Below, in pieces: positions 1-10,210 of a stretch of 64,000 nucleotides of DNA (position 1 is its first letter; every line of letters begins with the position of its first letter). Both the position numbers and the translations under genes were made by a program. The notes under the pieces were generated by a model, which worked only from the letters and a program-made list of their open reading frames with translations, searched no databases and had not been told where the DNA came from. The DNA is from Actinacidiphila sp965342175 (GTDB lineage: Bacteria; Actinomycetota; Actinomycetes; Streptomycetales; Streptomycetaceae). The stretch lies in assembly GCF_965342175.1 (NCBI RefSeq), contig NZ_CBDRBL010000007.1, forward strand, positions 62,001 to 126,000, read 5' to 3'.

Positions 1-435
1 GAGCCCAGCGCGAGAGTGACGTTCCCCCGGTAGCGCCAGCAGTAGCCCATCAACCGCCGCAGCCACCCCCCGCCCGGCGCGGCCTCCCCGGACTGCCCGG
101 TGCGCCCGGCCTGTCTGGACTTCGCTTCCTCGCCCCTCGTCGCCACCCGGTGTCCTCCCGTTCCGTACTTTGCGCCGGAGGATCACAACACCCCGCACCG
201 CTGATTTCATCCTCCCGCGACAAAACTACGACGAGGGTCTGACAGCGCTCGGTCCCGGGTCTCACGACGAAGGGTGCCGAAACGCTTCTTCAGCGGCGGG
301 AACAGGGCGGTGACGCACGCGCGTGGCGCTCCCCGCCGCCCCTGCGCGCGTGCGGCGGGAAGGCGGCAGGAGGAGACGGGCGGGCGGCGGCCCGACGGCG
401 GGGAGCCGGCGCCGGGCCGCCGCCGCCTCGCCCGC
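1..435. other. Non-coding flank with hairpin behind the agmatinase gene
   Basis: No convincing gene is visible here; open frames on both strands have poor third-position GC and no recognisable protein. A 12-bp inverted repeat (383-394 with 413-424, 18-nt loop) lies directly downstream of the agmatinase stop on the minus strand and probably acts as its terminator, although no T-run follows. The remainder may be promoter for a gene left of the window. Confidence 0.5.
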
Positions 436-1398
436 TCAGGCGCGGTCCGCCGCGATCCGCCGGGTCATGATCGTGGTCAGTTCGTACGCGGTGTGGGAGG
501 CCGCGACGCTGGTGATCTCGGCGTGGTCGTAGGCCGGGGCGACCTCGACCACGTCGGCGGAGACCAGGTTGCAGGAGGCCAGACCGCGCAGGATCTCGAG
601 CAGCTCGCGGGAGGTGATGCCGCCGGCCTCGGGGGTGCCGGTGCCCGGGGCGTGGGCCGGGTCGAGGACGTCGATGTCGACGGAGATGTAGAGGGGGCGT
701 CCGCCGATGCGCTCGCGCAGCTGCTGGGCGACCTCGTCGGCGCCACGCCGGTAGACGTCGGCGGAGGTGACGATGCCGAAGCCCATCTTCTCGTCGTCGG
801 TGAGGTCCTGCTTGCCGTACAGCGGGCCCCGGGTGCCGACGTGGGAGAGGGCCGAGGTGTCGAGGACGCCCTCCTCCACGGCCCGGCGGAACGGGGTGCC
901 GTGGGTGTACTCGGCCCCGAAGTAGGTGTCCCAGGTGTCGAGGTGGGCGTCGAAGTGGAGCAGGGCGACCGGGCCGTGCTTGCGGGCCATGGCGCGCAGC
1001 AGGGGCAGCGAGATGGTGTGGTCGCCGCCGAGGGTCATCAGGCGTGCGCCCGTGTCGAGCAGGTCGTCGGCGGCGGCCTGGATGGTCTCGACGGCCTCGT
1101 TGATGTCGAACGGATTGGCGGCGATGTCGCCGGCGTCCGCGACCTGGGCGAGCGCGAAGGGCGAGGCGTCCTGCGCCGGGTTGTACGGACGCAGCAGGCG
1201 GGAGGCCTCCCGGATCGCGTTGCCGCCGAAGCGGGCGCCGGGACGGTAGGAGACGCCGGCGTCGAAGGGCACGCCGACCACGGCGACGTCGACGCTGCCG
1301 ACCTCGTCGAGGCGCGGGAGCCGCGCGAACGTGGCGGGGCCGGCGTACCGCGGGGTGCGGGAGGAGTCGACGGGACCGCGCGGTTCGGTGCTGCTCAT
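436..1398 (-). CDS. speB: Agmatinase / ureohydrolase family enzyme
   Basis: A 320-residue ureohydrolase, predicted to hydrolyse agmatine (or a related guanidino compound) to putrescine and urea in the cytoplasm. The binuclear manganese ligands are all visible: H127 in GGDH, D150, H152 and D154 in DAHLD, and D241/D243 in SVDIDVLD. I start at ATG 1398 (MSSTEP) because GAAGAAGG lies just upstream; the open frame extends 79 codons further but without a binding site. Length is normal for the family. It faces a remnant of a PucR-type regulator, a common partner of purine or guanidino catabolism genes. Exact substrate is inferred: guanidinobutyrase and formiminoglutamase-like enzymes share these motifs. 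Confidence 0.85.
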   Translation of the reverse strand: MSSTEPRGPVDSSRTPRYAGPATFARLPRLDEVGSVDVAVVGVPFDAGVSYRPGARFGGNAIREASRLLRPYNPAQDASPFALAQVADAGDIAANPFDINEAVETIQAAADDLLDTGARLMTLGGDHTISLPLLRAMARKHGPVALLHFDAHLDTWDTYFGAEYTHGTPFRRAVEEGVLDTSALSHVGTRGPLYGKQDLTDDEKMGFGIVTSADVYRRGADEVAQQLRERIGGRPLYISVDIDVLDPAHAPGTGTPEAGGITSRELLEILRGLASCNLVSADVVEVAPAYDHAEITSVAASHTAYELTTIMTRRIAADRA

Positions 1399-1633
1399 AG
1401 GTGACTGCCTTCTTCCCTGCGCCTTATCAGCTTCTGCTCGTTTTGTGACCTTATCCGACTGGCATGGGGCGGCGTCGCGTCGAGAGCAGTCCGCATCCCG
1501 GCCGGACAGCCGATGGTCCGGCGCACGGCCGCCGCTCCCCCGGGCTTCTCCCGCGGTGACGATAGATGGCCGGGCAGCAGCGCTGAAGTGTACGTTTCCT
1601 CCCCCCTCACCAGACCGGACAGAGGAATCGCAC

Positions 1634-1855
1634 ATGACTCCCCCGCGTCAGGACCTGGCGCCGCCCCTGCCGCCGATCTCGCTCACCACTCTGCTCGCCC
1701 TGCCCGACCTCGGGCTGCGCCAGGTCGCGGGACCGTCCACCGCCGACCGGGACGTCCGCGTCCAGTGGGTGCACGCCACTCCCGGCGCCCGGGTCGAGGT
1801 AACGGACCGGCGTCGATCGGCGGCCGCCCGCACGCACGTCCGACGGCAGGTGACA
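1634..1855 (+). pseudogene. Remnant of PucR-family regulator, N-terminal part only
   Basis: An ATG at 1634 preceded by AGAGGA begins a reading frame whose first ~50 residues resemble the PucR N-terminal domain (LTTLLALPDLGLRQVAG followed by VQWVHATP). After about residue 50 the similarity stops, and the frame runs into the next gene without a stop codon. A full PucR protein is about 400-550 residues, so only a stub remains. The ribosome site and divergent position relative to the agmatinase gene suggest an ancestral divergent regulator deleted internally. Because the frame is open, an in-frame fusion of the stub with the downstream protein is possible. Confidence 0.6.
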
Positions 1856-2662
1856 ATGGGGGGCATGCTGCCCCATGTCACCGTGCCGTCCCGCAAGGCC
1901 CTCGCCGACCACCTCGTACGCACGCGCATAGCGGGCGACGTCGCCACCCCCCGGGAGAACAACCGCTCCCACTACCGCAGACTCGCCGAGGGCGACCGCC
2001 ACTACTGGCTCGGCCTGGAGTTCGGCGACCGCTGGACGGACGAGGAGGCGGTGCTGGCGGTCATGGCCGAGCGCTGCGGGGTCGTGGCCGACCCCGGCCA
2101 CCTCCAGGGGCAGGACACCATCGACCCCGAACTGACGATCGGCGCCCTGGACCGCGCCGCCCGGATGATCTGCAAGGCCATGGAGGGCGGGCGGCGCGTG
2201 CTGTTCGCCACCGGCCACCCCGGCGGCCTGCTGGACGTCCACCGCACCCTGGCCGCCGCCGTACGGGAGGCCGGGGCGGAGGTCGTCGCGATCCCCGGTG
2301 GGCTGTCCACCGAGGAGGGCGGCGTCTTCCAGTTCTGCGACGTGGCCATGCTGGAGCGCGGCGCCACCCTGTGGCACACCCACTCCCCCGGCCCGATGGC
2401 GGCGGTCCTGGACGCCCTGGCCGCGCAGGGCCGGCCGCTGCCCGACCTGGTCGTGGCCGACCACGGCTGGGCGGGGTGCGCCGGGCAGCGCGGCATCGAC
2501 GCGATCGGGTTCGCCGACTGCAACGACCCGGCGCTCTTCCTCGCGGAGGCGGAGGGCACCGTCGCGGTGACCGTCCCGCTCGACGACCACGTCACCGATC
2601 CGCGCCACTACGACCCGATGACCGCCTACCTGCTGGACGCCGCGGGCCTGACCGGCGCGTAG
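1856..2662 (+). CDS. Phosphatase-like conserved actinobacterial protein
   Basis: A 268-residue protein of a family annotated in Streptomyces simply as phosphatase. Visible blocks include LFATGHPGGLLD, the acidic-histidine block LWHTHSPGPM and VVADHGWAGCAGQRGIDAIGFADCNDPALFLAE. It carries no signal peptide or membrane segment. The start is uncertain: ATG 1856 has GGCAGGTG upstream; ATG 1865 is also possible, and the frame is open back to ATG 1634, which belongs to a PucR stub. The biochemical function is not established, and the partner genes do not define a pathway. Confidence 0.65.
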   Translation: MGGMLPHVTVPSRKALADHLVRTRIAGDVATPRENNRSHYRRLAEGDRHYWLGLEFGDRWTDEEAVLAVMAERCGVVADPGHLQGQDTIDPELTIGALDRAARMICKAMEGGRRVLFATGHPGGLLDVHRTLAAAVREAGAEVVAIPGGLSTEEGGVFQFCDVAMLERGATLWHTHSPGPMAAVLDALAAQGRPLPDLVVADHGWAGCAGQRGIDAIGFADCNDPALFLAEAEGTVAVTVPLDDHVTDPRHYDPMTAYLLDAAGLTGA

Positions 2663-2683
2663 ACGGCGCCCCGGGGCGCCGTC
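2662..2683. terminator. Palindromic terminator between convergent genes
   Basis: A perfect 22-bp palindrome (11-bp arms GACGGCGCCCC and GGGGCGCCGTC) begins in the last base of the phosphatase-like stop codon and lies between two convergent genes. It has no T-run, as is usual for Streptomyces hairpin terminators. Confidence 0.5.
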
Positions 2684-2716
2684 CTCCCGGTGCCCGTGGG
2701 ACTGCGGCCCCGAGGC

Positions 2717-3634
2717 TCAGTCCCGCGGGACCCGGACGACGCCCTCCTGGATGACGGAGACGGCGAGTCGTCCGTCCTGAGTGTGGATGCGCGCGGTGCC
2801 CAGCCCGCGTCCGCCGGAGGCGGAGGGGCTCTGCTGGTCGTACAGCAGCCATTCGTCGGCCCGGAAGGGCCGGTGGAACCACATGGCGTGGTCCAGGCTG
2901 GCGCCCACCACGTCGCCCACCGCCCAGCCACCGCGCCCGTGGGCCAGCAGCACGGAGTCCAGCAGCGTCATGTCCGACACGTAGGTGGCGAGGCAGACAT
3001 GGAGCAGCGGGTCGTCGGCGAGCTTGCCGTTGGTGCGGAACCACACCTGGGAACGGGGTTCGCTCGGCCCGTTCCCGGCAGCAAGGAACGGCGGGGCGCC
3101 GACGTAGCGCAGGTCGACCGCGGCGCGCGCCTCCAGCAGCCGCTCCACGACCGAGGGGCCGGGGAACCGGTCCCGGTGCTGGAGCAGCAGTTCCTCGCTG
3201 GTGGGCAGGGTCTCCGGATCCGGCGCCGGCGGCATCGGCTCCTGGTGGTCCAGCCCGTCCTCGTACGTCTGGAAGGACGCGGACAGGTGGAAGATCGGCT
3301 GTCCGTGCTGCACCGCGACCACCCGGCGGGTGGTGAAGGAGCGGCCGTCGCGGATGCGGTCGACCTGATAGACGATCGGCGCGCCCGGATCCCCCACGCG
3401 GAGGAAGTAGGCGTGCAGGGAGTGGGCGTCGCGTCCCTCCGGGACCGTGCGCCCCGCCGCGACCAGCGCCTGTGCGGCGACCTGGCCCCCGAAGACGCGG
3501 GGGACGACGGCGGGGCGGCTGGCGCCTCGGAAGATGTCCTGCTCGATCCGTTCCAGGTCGAGCAGTTCGAGCAGGGACTGCAGTGCGCGGCTGGTCACGT
3601 GTGTCTCTCGGGGGCGGGCGCTCGGTGCGGTCAC
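2717..3634 (-). CDS. tesB: Acyl-CoA thioesterase II
   Basis: A 305-residue TesB-type double-hotdog thioesterase that hydrolyses acyl-CoA to free acid and CoA. The N-terminal half shows the family block VFGGQVAAQALVAAGRTV and the HSLHAYFLRVGDP strand; the C-terminal half shows the second hotdog with LLDSVLLAHGR and SLDHAMWFHRPF. The GTG start overlaps the stop of the upstream acyl-CoA dehydrogenase by 4 nt (GTGA), pointing to translational coupling. An internal GTG about 12 codons in is an alternative start. Its role is probably to relieve acyl-CoA build-up during branched-chain or fatty acid breakdown alongside the neighbouring dehydrogenase. Confidence 0.88.
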   Translation of the reverse strand: MTAPSARPRETHVTSRALQSLLELLDLERIEQDIFRGASRPAVVPRVFGGQVAAQALVAAGRTVPEGRDAHSLHAYFLRVGDPGAPIVYQVDRIRDGRSFTTRRVVAVQHGQPIFHLSASFQTYEDGLDHQEPMPPAPDPETLPTSEELLLQHRDRFPGPSVVERLLEARAAVDLRYVGAPPFLAAGNGPSEPRSQVWFRTNGKLADDPLLHVCLATYVSDMTLLDSVLLAHGRGGWAVGDVVGASLDHAMWFHRPFRADEWLLYDQQSPSASGGRGLGTARIHTQDGRLAVSVIQEGVVRVPRD

Positions 3635-4788
3635 AGCCCCATCGACTTGGCGATGATCGTCTTCATGACCTCACTGGTGCCGCCGTAGATGCGGTGCACG
3701 CGGTTGTCCGCGTACAGACGGGCAATGGGGTATTCCAGCATGTAGCCGTAGCCTCCGTGCAGTTGGAGGCAGCGATCGATGACCTTGGCGGCTGTCTCGG
3801 TGCAGAAGAGCTTGGCGCGCGCGGCGTCGGCCGCGGTGAGGTCGCCCTGCTCGTGCGCCTCCAGGGCGCGGTCGACGACGGCCTGCATGGCGTCGACGTC
3901 GGAGGCGCACTCGGCGAGCGTGAACTTGGTGTTCTGGAACTCGGCGACGGCCTTCCCGAAGACCTTGCGGTCGCGCACGTACTGGGTGGCGAAGCGGACG
4001 GCGGCGTCGGCCTGGGCATAGGAGCCGACCGCGATCGCGAGGCGCTCGACCGGCAGATTGTGCGCCAGGTAGGAGAAGGCCCTGCCCTCCTCTCCCAGCA
4101 GGTCCGCGACGGGGACCTTGACGTCGGTGAAGGACAGCTCCGCGGTGTCGGAGGTTCGCAGGCCGATCTTCTCCAGCTTGCGTCCGACGGCGTAGCCCTC
4201 GCTCGCGGTGTCGACGGCCAGGATCGACAGGCCGTGGCGGCGGTCCTCCGGGGTGGCGGGCGAGGTGCGGCAGACGACCAGCACGCGATCGGCGACCACG
4301 CCGCCGGTGATGAAGGTCTTCGCGCCGTTGAGGACGTAGTGCGTGCCGTCCTCGGAGAGCCTGGCGGTGGTGGTCATGCCGGCCAGGTCCGAACCGGTGC
4401 CGGGCTCGGTCATGGCGATGGCGGTCATCATCTCGCCGCTGACGAAGTCCGGCAGCCAGCGCTTCTTCTGCTCCTCGCTCGCGAACTCGAGGATGTACGG
4501 GAGCACCAGGCCGGTGTGCACGCCGCTGCTGCCGAAGCTGACGCCTGCGCGGGCGCACTCCTCGGTGACCACGGCGCTGAACTTCCAGCCGGTGACGCCG
4601 GCGCCGCCGTACTCCTCGGGTACCTCGATGCCGAAGATGCCCAGCTCGCCCAGGCGCCGGTAGAAGTCGCGGGGCGGGTGCCCAGCCTCCTCCCACTCGG
4701 GGTAGACGGGCACGACCTCGCTCGCGATGAAGTCCCGGATCATCTCCCGGAAGGCCTCGTGGTCCTCGTTGAACACCGTGCGACGCAC
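3631..4788 (-). CDS. Acyl-CoA dehydrogenase
   Basis: A 385-residue FAD-dependent acyl-CoA dehydrogenase. Family signatures are clear: AMTEPGTGSDLAG in the middle domain, the FAD-contact block RKVFGKAVAEFQNTKF, and the C-terminal QLHGGYGYMLEYPIARLYAD followed by RIYGGTSEVMK. Start GTG 4788 is chosen because AGGAGG sits 8 nt upstream; the frame is open much further but the extra residues do not look coding. It is the first gene of a minus-strand pair with tesB (4-nt overlap) and is read away from the TetR gene, 50 nt downstream of that gene's stop. Substrate is probably a medium-chain or branched acyl-CoA; this is inferred from the leucine-catabolism neighbourhood. Confidence 0.88.
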   Translation of the reverse strand: MRRTVFNEDHEAFREMIRDFIASEVVPVYPEWEEAGHPPRDFYRRLGELGIFGIEVPEEYGGAGVTGWKFSAVVTEECARAGVSFGSSGVHTGLVLPYILEFASEEQKKRWLPDFVSGEMMTAIAMTEPGTGSDLAGMTTTARLSEDGTHYVLNGAKTFITGGVVADRVLVVCRTSPATPEDRRHGLSILAVDTASEGYAVGRKLEKIGLRTSDTAELSFTDVKVPVADLLGEEGRAFSYLAHNLPVERLAIAVGSYAQADAAVRFATQYVRDRKVFGKAVAEFQNTKFTLAECASDVDAMQAVVDRALEAHEQGDLTAADAARAKLFCTETAAKVIDRCLQLHGGYGYMLEYPIARLYADNRVHRIYGGTSEVMKTIIAKSMGL

Positions 4789-4838
4789 TGGGCGCCTCCT
4801 TCGCAGACCGAACCGCACACCGAGCGATAAGCAAGCGC

Positions 4839-5462
4839 TCAGTAAGTTACGTCCCGGTCGTGCGGGCTGTCCAGAGCGGCGAAGGCCCCCAGGGCGAGCC
4901 GGTGCAGCAGCCCCGCGGTCGCCGCCCGCCCGGGCAGGCCCCCGTGGGAGCCGAGGTGCGGGGTGGAGTTCAGCAGACCGAAGACCGCGTGCACGGCCGC
5001 CCGGACCTCGGACTCGGCCGCCCCGGGGTACACCTCGCTCACCACCGCGACCCACTGCTCGACGTACTGGCGCTGCAACTGGCGCACGAGCTTGCGGTCG
5101 GAGTCGCGGAGCCGGTCCAGCTCGCGGTCGTGGAGGATGATCAGCGCCCGGTCGTCCAGCGCGAAGTCGATGTGGCCGCGGACCAGGGCATCCAGGGCGG
5201 CGGCTGCGCCGTCAGCCTCGGCGACGCGCATGCGGCCCGCCGCGTGCAGCCGGCCGCTGATGCCGACGAGCAACTCGGCGAGCATCGCGTCCTTGCCCGC
5301 GAAGTGCCGGTACAGCCCCGGGCCGCTGATGCCGACGGCCGCCCCTATCTCGTCCACGCCGACCCCGTGGAACCCGCGCTCGGCGAAGAGCCGAGCTGCC
5401 TCCCTCAGGATCTGGTCGCGCCTGCCACTGGCGGCCCTGGCCGCCGTCCTTGTGGGCTCCAC
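4839..5462 (-). CDS. TetR-family repressor of the acyl-CoA/leucine degradation cluster
   Basis: A 207-residue TetR regulator. The N-terminal helix-turn-helix is typical (RDQILREAARLFAERGFHGVGVDEIGAAVGISGPGLYRHFAGKDAML), followed by a helical ligand domain. It starts at GTG 5462 and is divergent from the carboxylase operon. Two identical 17-bp half-palindromic sites between the divergent starts are its likely operators. By analogy with other actinobacterial clusters of this layout it probably senses an acyl-CoA intermediate and represses both arms; the ligand is an inference. Confidence 0.85.
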   Translation of the reverse strand: MEPTRTAARAASGRRDQILREAARLFAERGFHGVGVDEIGAAVGISGPGLYRHFAGKDAMLAELLVGISGRLHAAGRMRVAEADGAAAALDALVRGHIDFALDDRALIILHDRELDRLRDSDRKLVRQLQRQYVEQWVAVVSEVYPGAAESEVRAAVHAVFGLLNSTPHLGSHGGLPGRAATAGLLHRLALGAFAALDSPHDRDVTY

Positions 5463-5537
5463 ACCGCACCTTTCCGCGAGCCGTCCGGTCTGCGGACGCC
5501 TCCCGCGATCTCATCGTCCTACCATTCTAGACAGCCG

Positions 5538-5584
5538 CGTTAACGACCGCTAACGTGGTGGAGGACACGTTAACGACCGCTAAC
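5538..5584. promoter_or_regulatory. Two identical TetR-type operators, 30 bp apart
   Basis: The 17-mer CGTTAACGACCGCTAAC occurs at 5538-5554 and again at 5568-5584. Each contains the inverted arms GTTA and TAAC separated by 8 nt. Start-to-start spacing is exactly 30 bp, close to three helical turns, so two dimers would sit on the same DNA face. The pair lies between the TetR gene (start 5462) and the carboxylase gene (start 5604), the second copy close to the latter's ribosome site. Assignment to this TetR is by position. Confidence 0.75.
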
Positions 5585-5603
5585 TCATCCGGGGGCCCGT
5601 GAC

Positions 5604-7232
5604 ATGGAAGCACCCGTCCTCGCCAGCGCCGCGGAACCGGCGAGCGAGGCCTACCGCGCCAACGAGAAGGCGCACGCCGAGCTCTCCGCACGGCTGCGCG
5701 AGAAGCTCGCCGCGGCCGCGCTCGGCGGCGGCGAGAAGGCCCGCGCCCGGCACACCGCGCGCGGCAAGCTGCTCCCCCGCGACCGGGTGGACGGGCTGCT
5801 CGACCCCGGATCGCCCTTCCTGGAGCTCGCCCCGCTGGCCGCCGACGGCATGTACGAGGGCCAGGCCCCGGCGGCCGGCGTCGTCGCCGGGATCGGCCGG
5901 GTCAGCGGCCGCGAGGTCGTGATCGTCGCCAACGACGCCACCGTCAAGGGCGGCACCTACTACCCGATGACGGTCAAGAAGCACCTGCGCGCCCAGGAGA
6001 TCGCCCTGGACAACCGCCTGCCGTGCGTCTACCTGGTCGACTCCGGCGGCGCCTTCCTGCCGAAGCAGGACGAGGTCTTCCCCGACCGCGACCACTTCGG
6101 GCGGATCTTCTTCAACCAGGCCACCCTCTCCGCCCGCGGCATCCCGCAGATCGCCGCCGTCCTCGGCTCCTGCACCGCGGGGGGCGCCTACGTCCCCGCC
6201 ATGAGCGACGAGGCGGTGATCGTCCGCGGCCAGGGCACGATCTTCCTCGGCGGCCCGCCGCTGGTGAAGGCCGCCACCGGCGAGGTGGTCACGGCGGAGG
6301 AGCTCGGCGGGGGCGAGGTGCACTCCCGCACCTCGGGCGTCACCGACCACCTGGCCGAGGACGACGCCCACGCGCTGCGCATCGTGCGGAGCATCGTGGC
6401 GACCCTGCCCGCCCGCGGCGCACTGCCGTGGACGGTCGAGCCCGTCGAGGAACCCGCCGTCGACCCGGCCGGGCTCTACGGCGCGGTCCCGGTCGACCCG
6501 CGCACCCCCTACGACGTCCGCGAGGTCGTCGCCCGCCTCGTCGACGGCAGCCGCTTCGCGGAGTTCAAGGCCGAGTACGGCACGACGCTGGTCACCGGCT
6601 TCGCCCGGATCCACGGCCACCCCGTGGGCATCGTCGCCAACAACGGCATCCTGTTCTCCGAATCCGCCCAGAAGGGCGCGCACTTCATCGAGCTGTGCGA
6701 CCAGCGCGGCATCCCGTTGCTCTTCCTGCAGAACATCTCGGGCTTCATGGTGGGCCGGCAGTACGAGGCGGGCGGCATCGCCAAGCACGGTGCCAAGATG
6801 GTCACCGCGGTGGCCACCACCCGGGTGCCCAAGCTGACCGTGGTCGTCGGCGGCTCCTACGGCGCGGGCAACTACTCGATGTGCGGCCGCGCCTATTCAC
6901 CTCGCTTCCTGTGGATGTGGCCCAACGCCAAGATCTCCGTGATGGGCGGTGAGCAGGCGGCCTCGGTGCTGGCCACCGTCAAGCGCGACCAGATCGAGGC
7001 GGCCGGCGACAGCTGGGCGGCGGAGGAAGAGGAGCGTTTCAAGGCCCCCATCCGCGCCCGGTACGAGGAGCAGGGCAACGCCTACTACGCGACGGCACGG
7101 CTGTGGGACGACGGGGTCATCGACCCCCTGCAGACCCGTCAGGTGCTGGGGCTGGCCCTGACCGCCTGCGCCAACGCGCCGATTCCGCAACGCGATCCAC
7201 AGGCGCCGGGCTTCGGCGTCTTCCGGATGTAG
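5604..7232 (+). CDS. accD1: Acyl-CoA carboxylase carboxyltransferase (beta) subunit, methylcrotonyl-CoA type
   Basis: A 542-residue biotin-dependent carboxyltransferase. The closest pattern is 3-methylcrotonyl-CoA carboxylase beta: the N-terminal lobe has AAVLGSCTAGGAYVPAMSDE and the C-terminal lobe has FLQNISGFMVGRQYEAGGIAKHGAKM and GSYGAGNYSMCGRAYSPRFL. It would transfer CO2 from carboxybiotin to methylcrotonyl-CoA (leucine pathway) or a related acyl-CoA. It is first in a four-gene operon with the biotin carboxylase (11-nt gap), HMG-CoA lyase and an acyl-CoA dehydrogenase, exactly the enzymes that follow isovaleryl-CoA. The operon is preceded by the paired operators. Confidence 0.92.
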   Translation: MEAPVLASAAEPASEAYRANEKAHAELSARLREKLAAAALGGGEKARARHTARGKLLPRDRVDGLLDPGSPFLELAPLAADGMYEGQAPAAGVVAGIGRVSGREVVIVANDATVKGGTYYPMTVKKHLRAQEIALDNRLPCVYLVDSGGAFLPKQDEVFPDRDHFGRIFFNQATLSARGIPQIAAVLGSCTAGGAYVPAMSDEAVIVRGQGTIFLGGPPLVKAATGEVVTAEELGGGEVHSRTSGVTDHLAEDDAHALRIVRSIVATLPARGALPWTVEPVEEPAVDPAGLYGAVPVDPRTPYDVREVVARLVDGSRFAEFKAEYGTTLVTGFARIHGHPVGIVANNGILFSESAQKGAHFIELCDQRGIPLLFLQNISGFMVGRQYEAGGIAKHGAKMVTAVATTRVPKLTVVVGGSYGAGNYSMCGRAYSPRFLWMWPNAKISVMGGEQAASVLATVKRDQIEAAGDSWAAEEEERFKAPIRARYEEQGNAYYATARLWDDGVIDPLQTRQVLGLALTACANAPIPQRDPQAPGFGVFRM

Positions 7233-7243
7233 GGGGCACTGAG

Positions 7244-9246
<2,003 letters not shown>

Positions 9247-9250
<4 letters not shown>

Positions 9251-10203
9251 CAGCCGTCGAACGCACCGCGGGTCTGCCCATGTCCGTGCCGATGGACGGG
9301 CTGCCGCGGCAGGTGCGCGTCCACGAGGTCGGGGCACGCGACGGGTTGCAGAACGAGAGGGCCACGGTGCCCACCGAGGTCAAGGCGGAGTTCGTGCGCC
9401 GCCTGGCCCGCGCCGGGCTGACCACGATCGAGGCGACCAGCTTCGTGCACCCCGCATGGGTGCCCCAACTCGCCGACGCCGAGCAGCTGATGCCTCTGCT
9501 GCACGATCTCGGCGGCGGCGTCCGGTTGCCCGTGCTGGTGCCCAACCGGCGCGGCCTGGATCGGGCTCTGGCCCTGGGGGTGCGCGAGGTCGCCGTCTTC
9601 GGCAGCGCGACCGAGTCCTTCGCGAAGGCCAACCTCAACCGCACGGTCGACGAGTCGCTGGAGATGTTCGCGCCGGTCGTCGCCACCGCCAAGGAGGCGG
9701 GAGCGAGGGTGCGCGGCTATCTGTCGATGTGCTTCGGCGACCCCTGGGAGGGCCCCGTGCCCGTCGCGCAGGCCGCCGCGGTGGCTCGCCGGCTCCACGA
9801 CCTGGGCTGCGACGAGCTCAGCCTCGGCGACACCATCGGCGTCGCCACCCCCGGTCACGTCGTGGCGCTGCTGGACGCCCTCACCGGCCTGGGCGTGCCT
9901 GTCGAACGACTCGCCGTCCACTTCCACGACACCTACGGCCAGGCCCTGTCCAACACCCTGGCCGCCCTCCGGCGCGGCGTGACCGTCGTCGACGCATCCG
10001 CCGGCGGCCTCGGCGGCTGCCCGTACGCCAAGAGCGCCACCGGGAACCTCGCCACCGAAGACCTGGTCTGGATGCTCGACGGCCTCGGCGTCGAGACCGG
10101 GGTCGATCTCAGCCGCCTCACCGCCACCAGCGTGTGGATGGCGGAGCAGTTGGGCCGACCGAGCCCGTCCCGTACCGTCCGCGCCCTCTCCCACCAGGAG
10201 TGA
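9247..10203 (+). CDS. hmgL: Hydroxymethylglutaryl-CoA lyase
   Basis: A 318-residue HMG-CoA lyase of the TIM-barrel DRE family, which cleaves HMG-CoA into acetoacetate and acetyl-CoA, the last step of leucine degradation. The N-terminal metal/catalytic block is HEVGARDGLQNE, metal histidines lie in AVHFHDTYGQ, and the essential glycine-cysteine loop GGLGGCPYAKSATGN is intact. ATG 9247 overlaps the carboxylase stop by 4 nt, so translation is coupled. Length is typical. Confidence 0.93.
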
Positions 10204-10210
10204 CCCTGCC

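Noticed and set aside
274..1404. 376-codon plus-strand open frame opposite the agmatinase gene
   Set aside because: It is the antisense shadow of speB; Gly/Val/Arg-rich translation without any recognisable domain.
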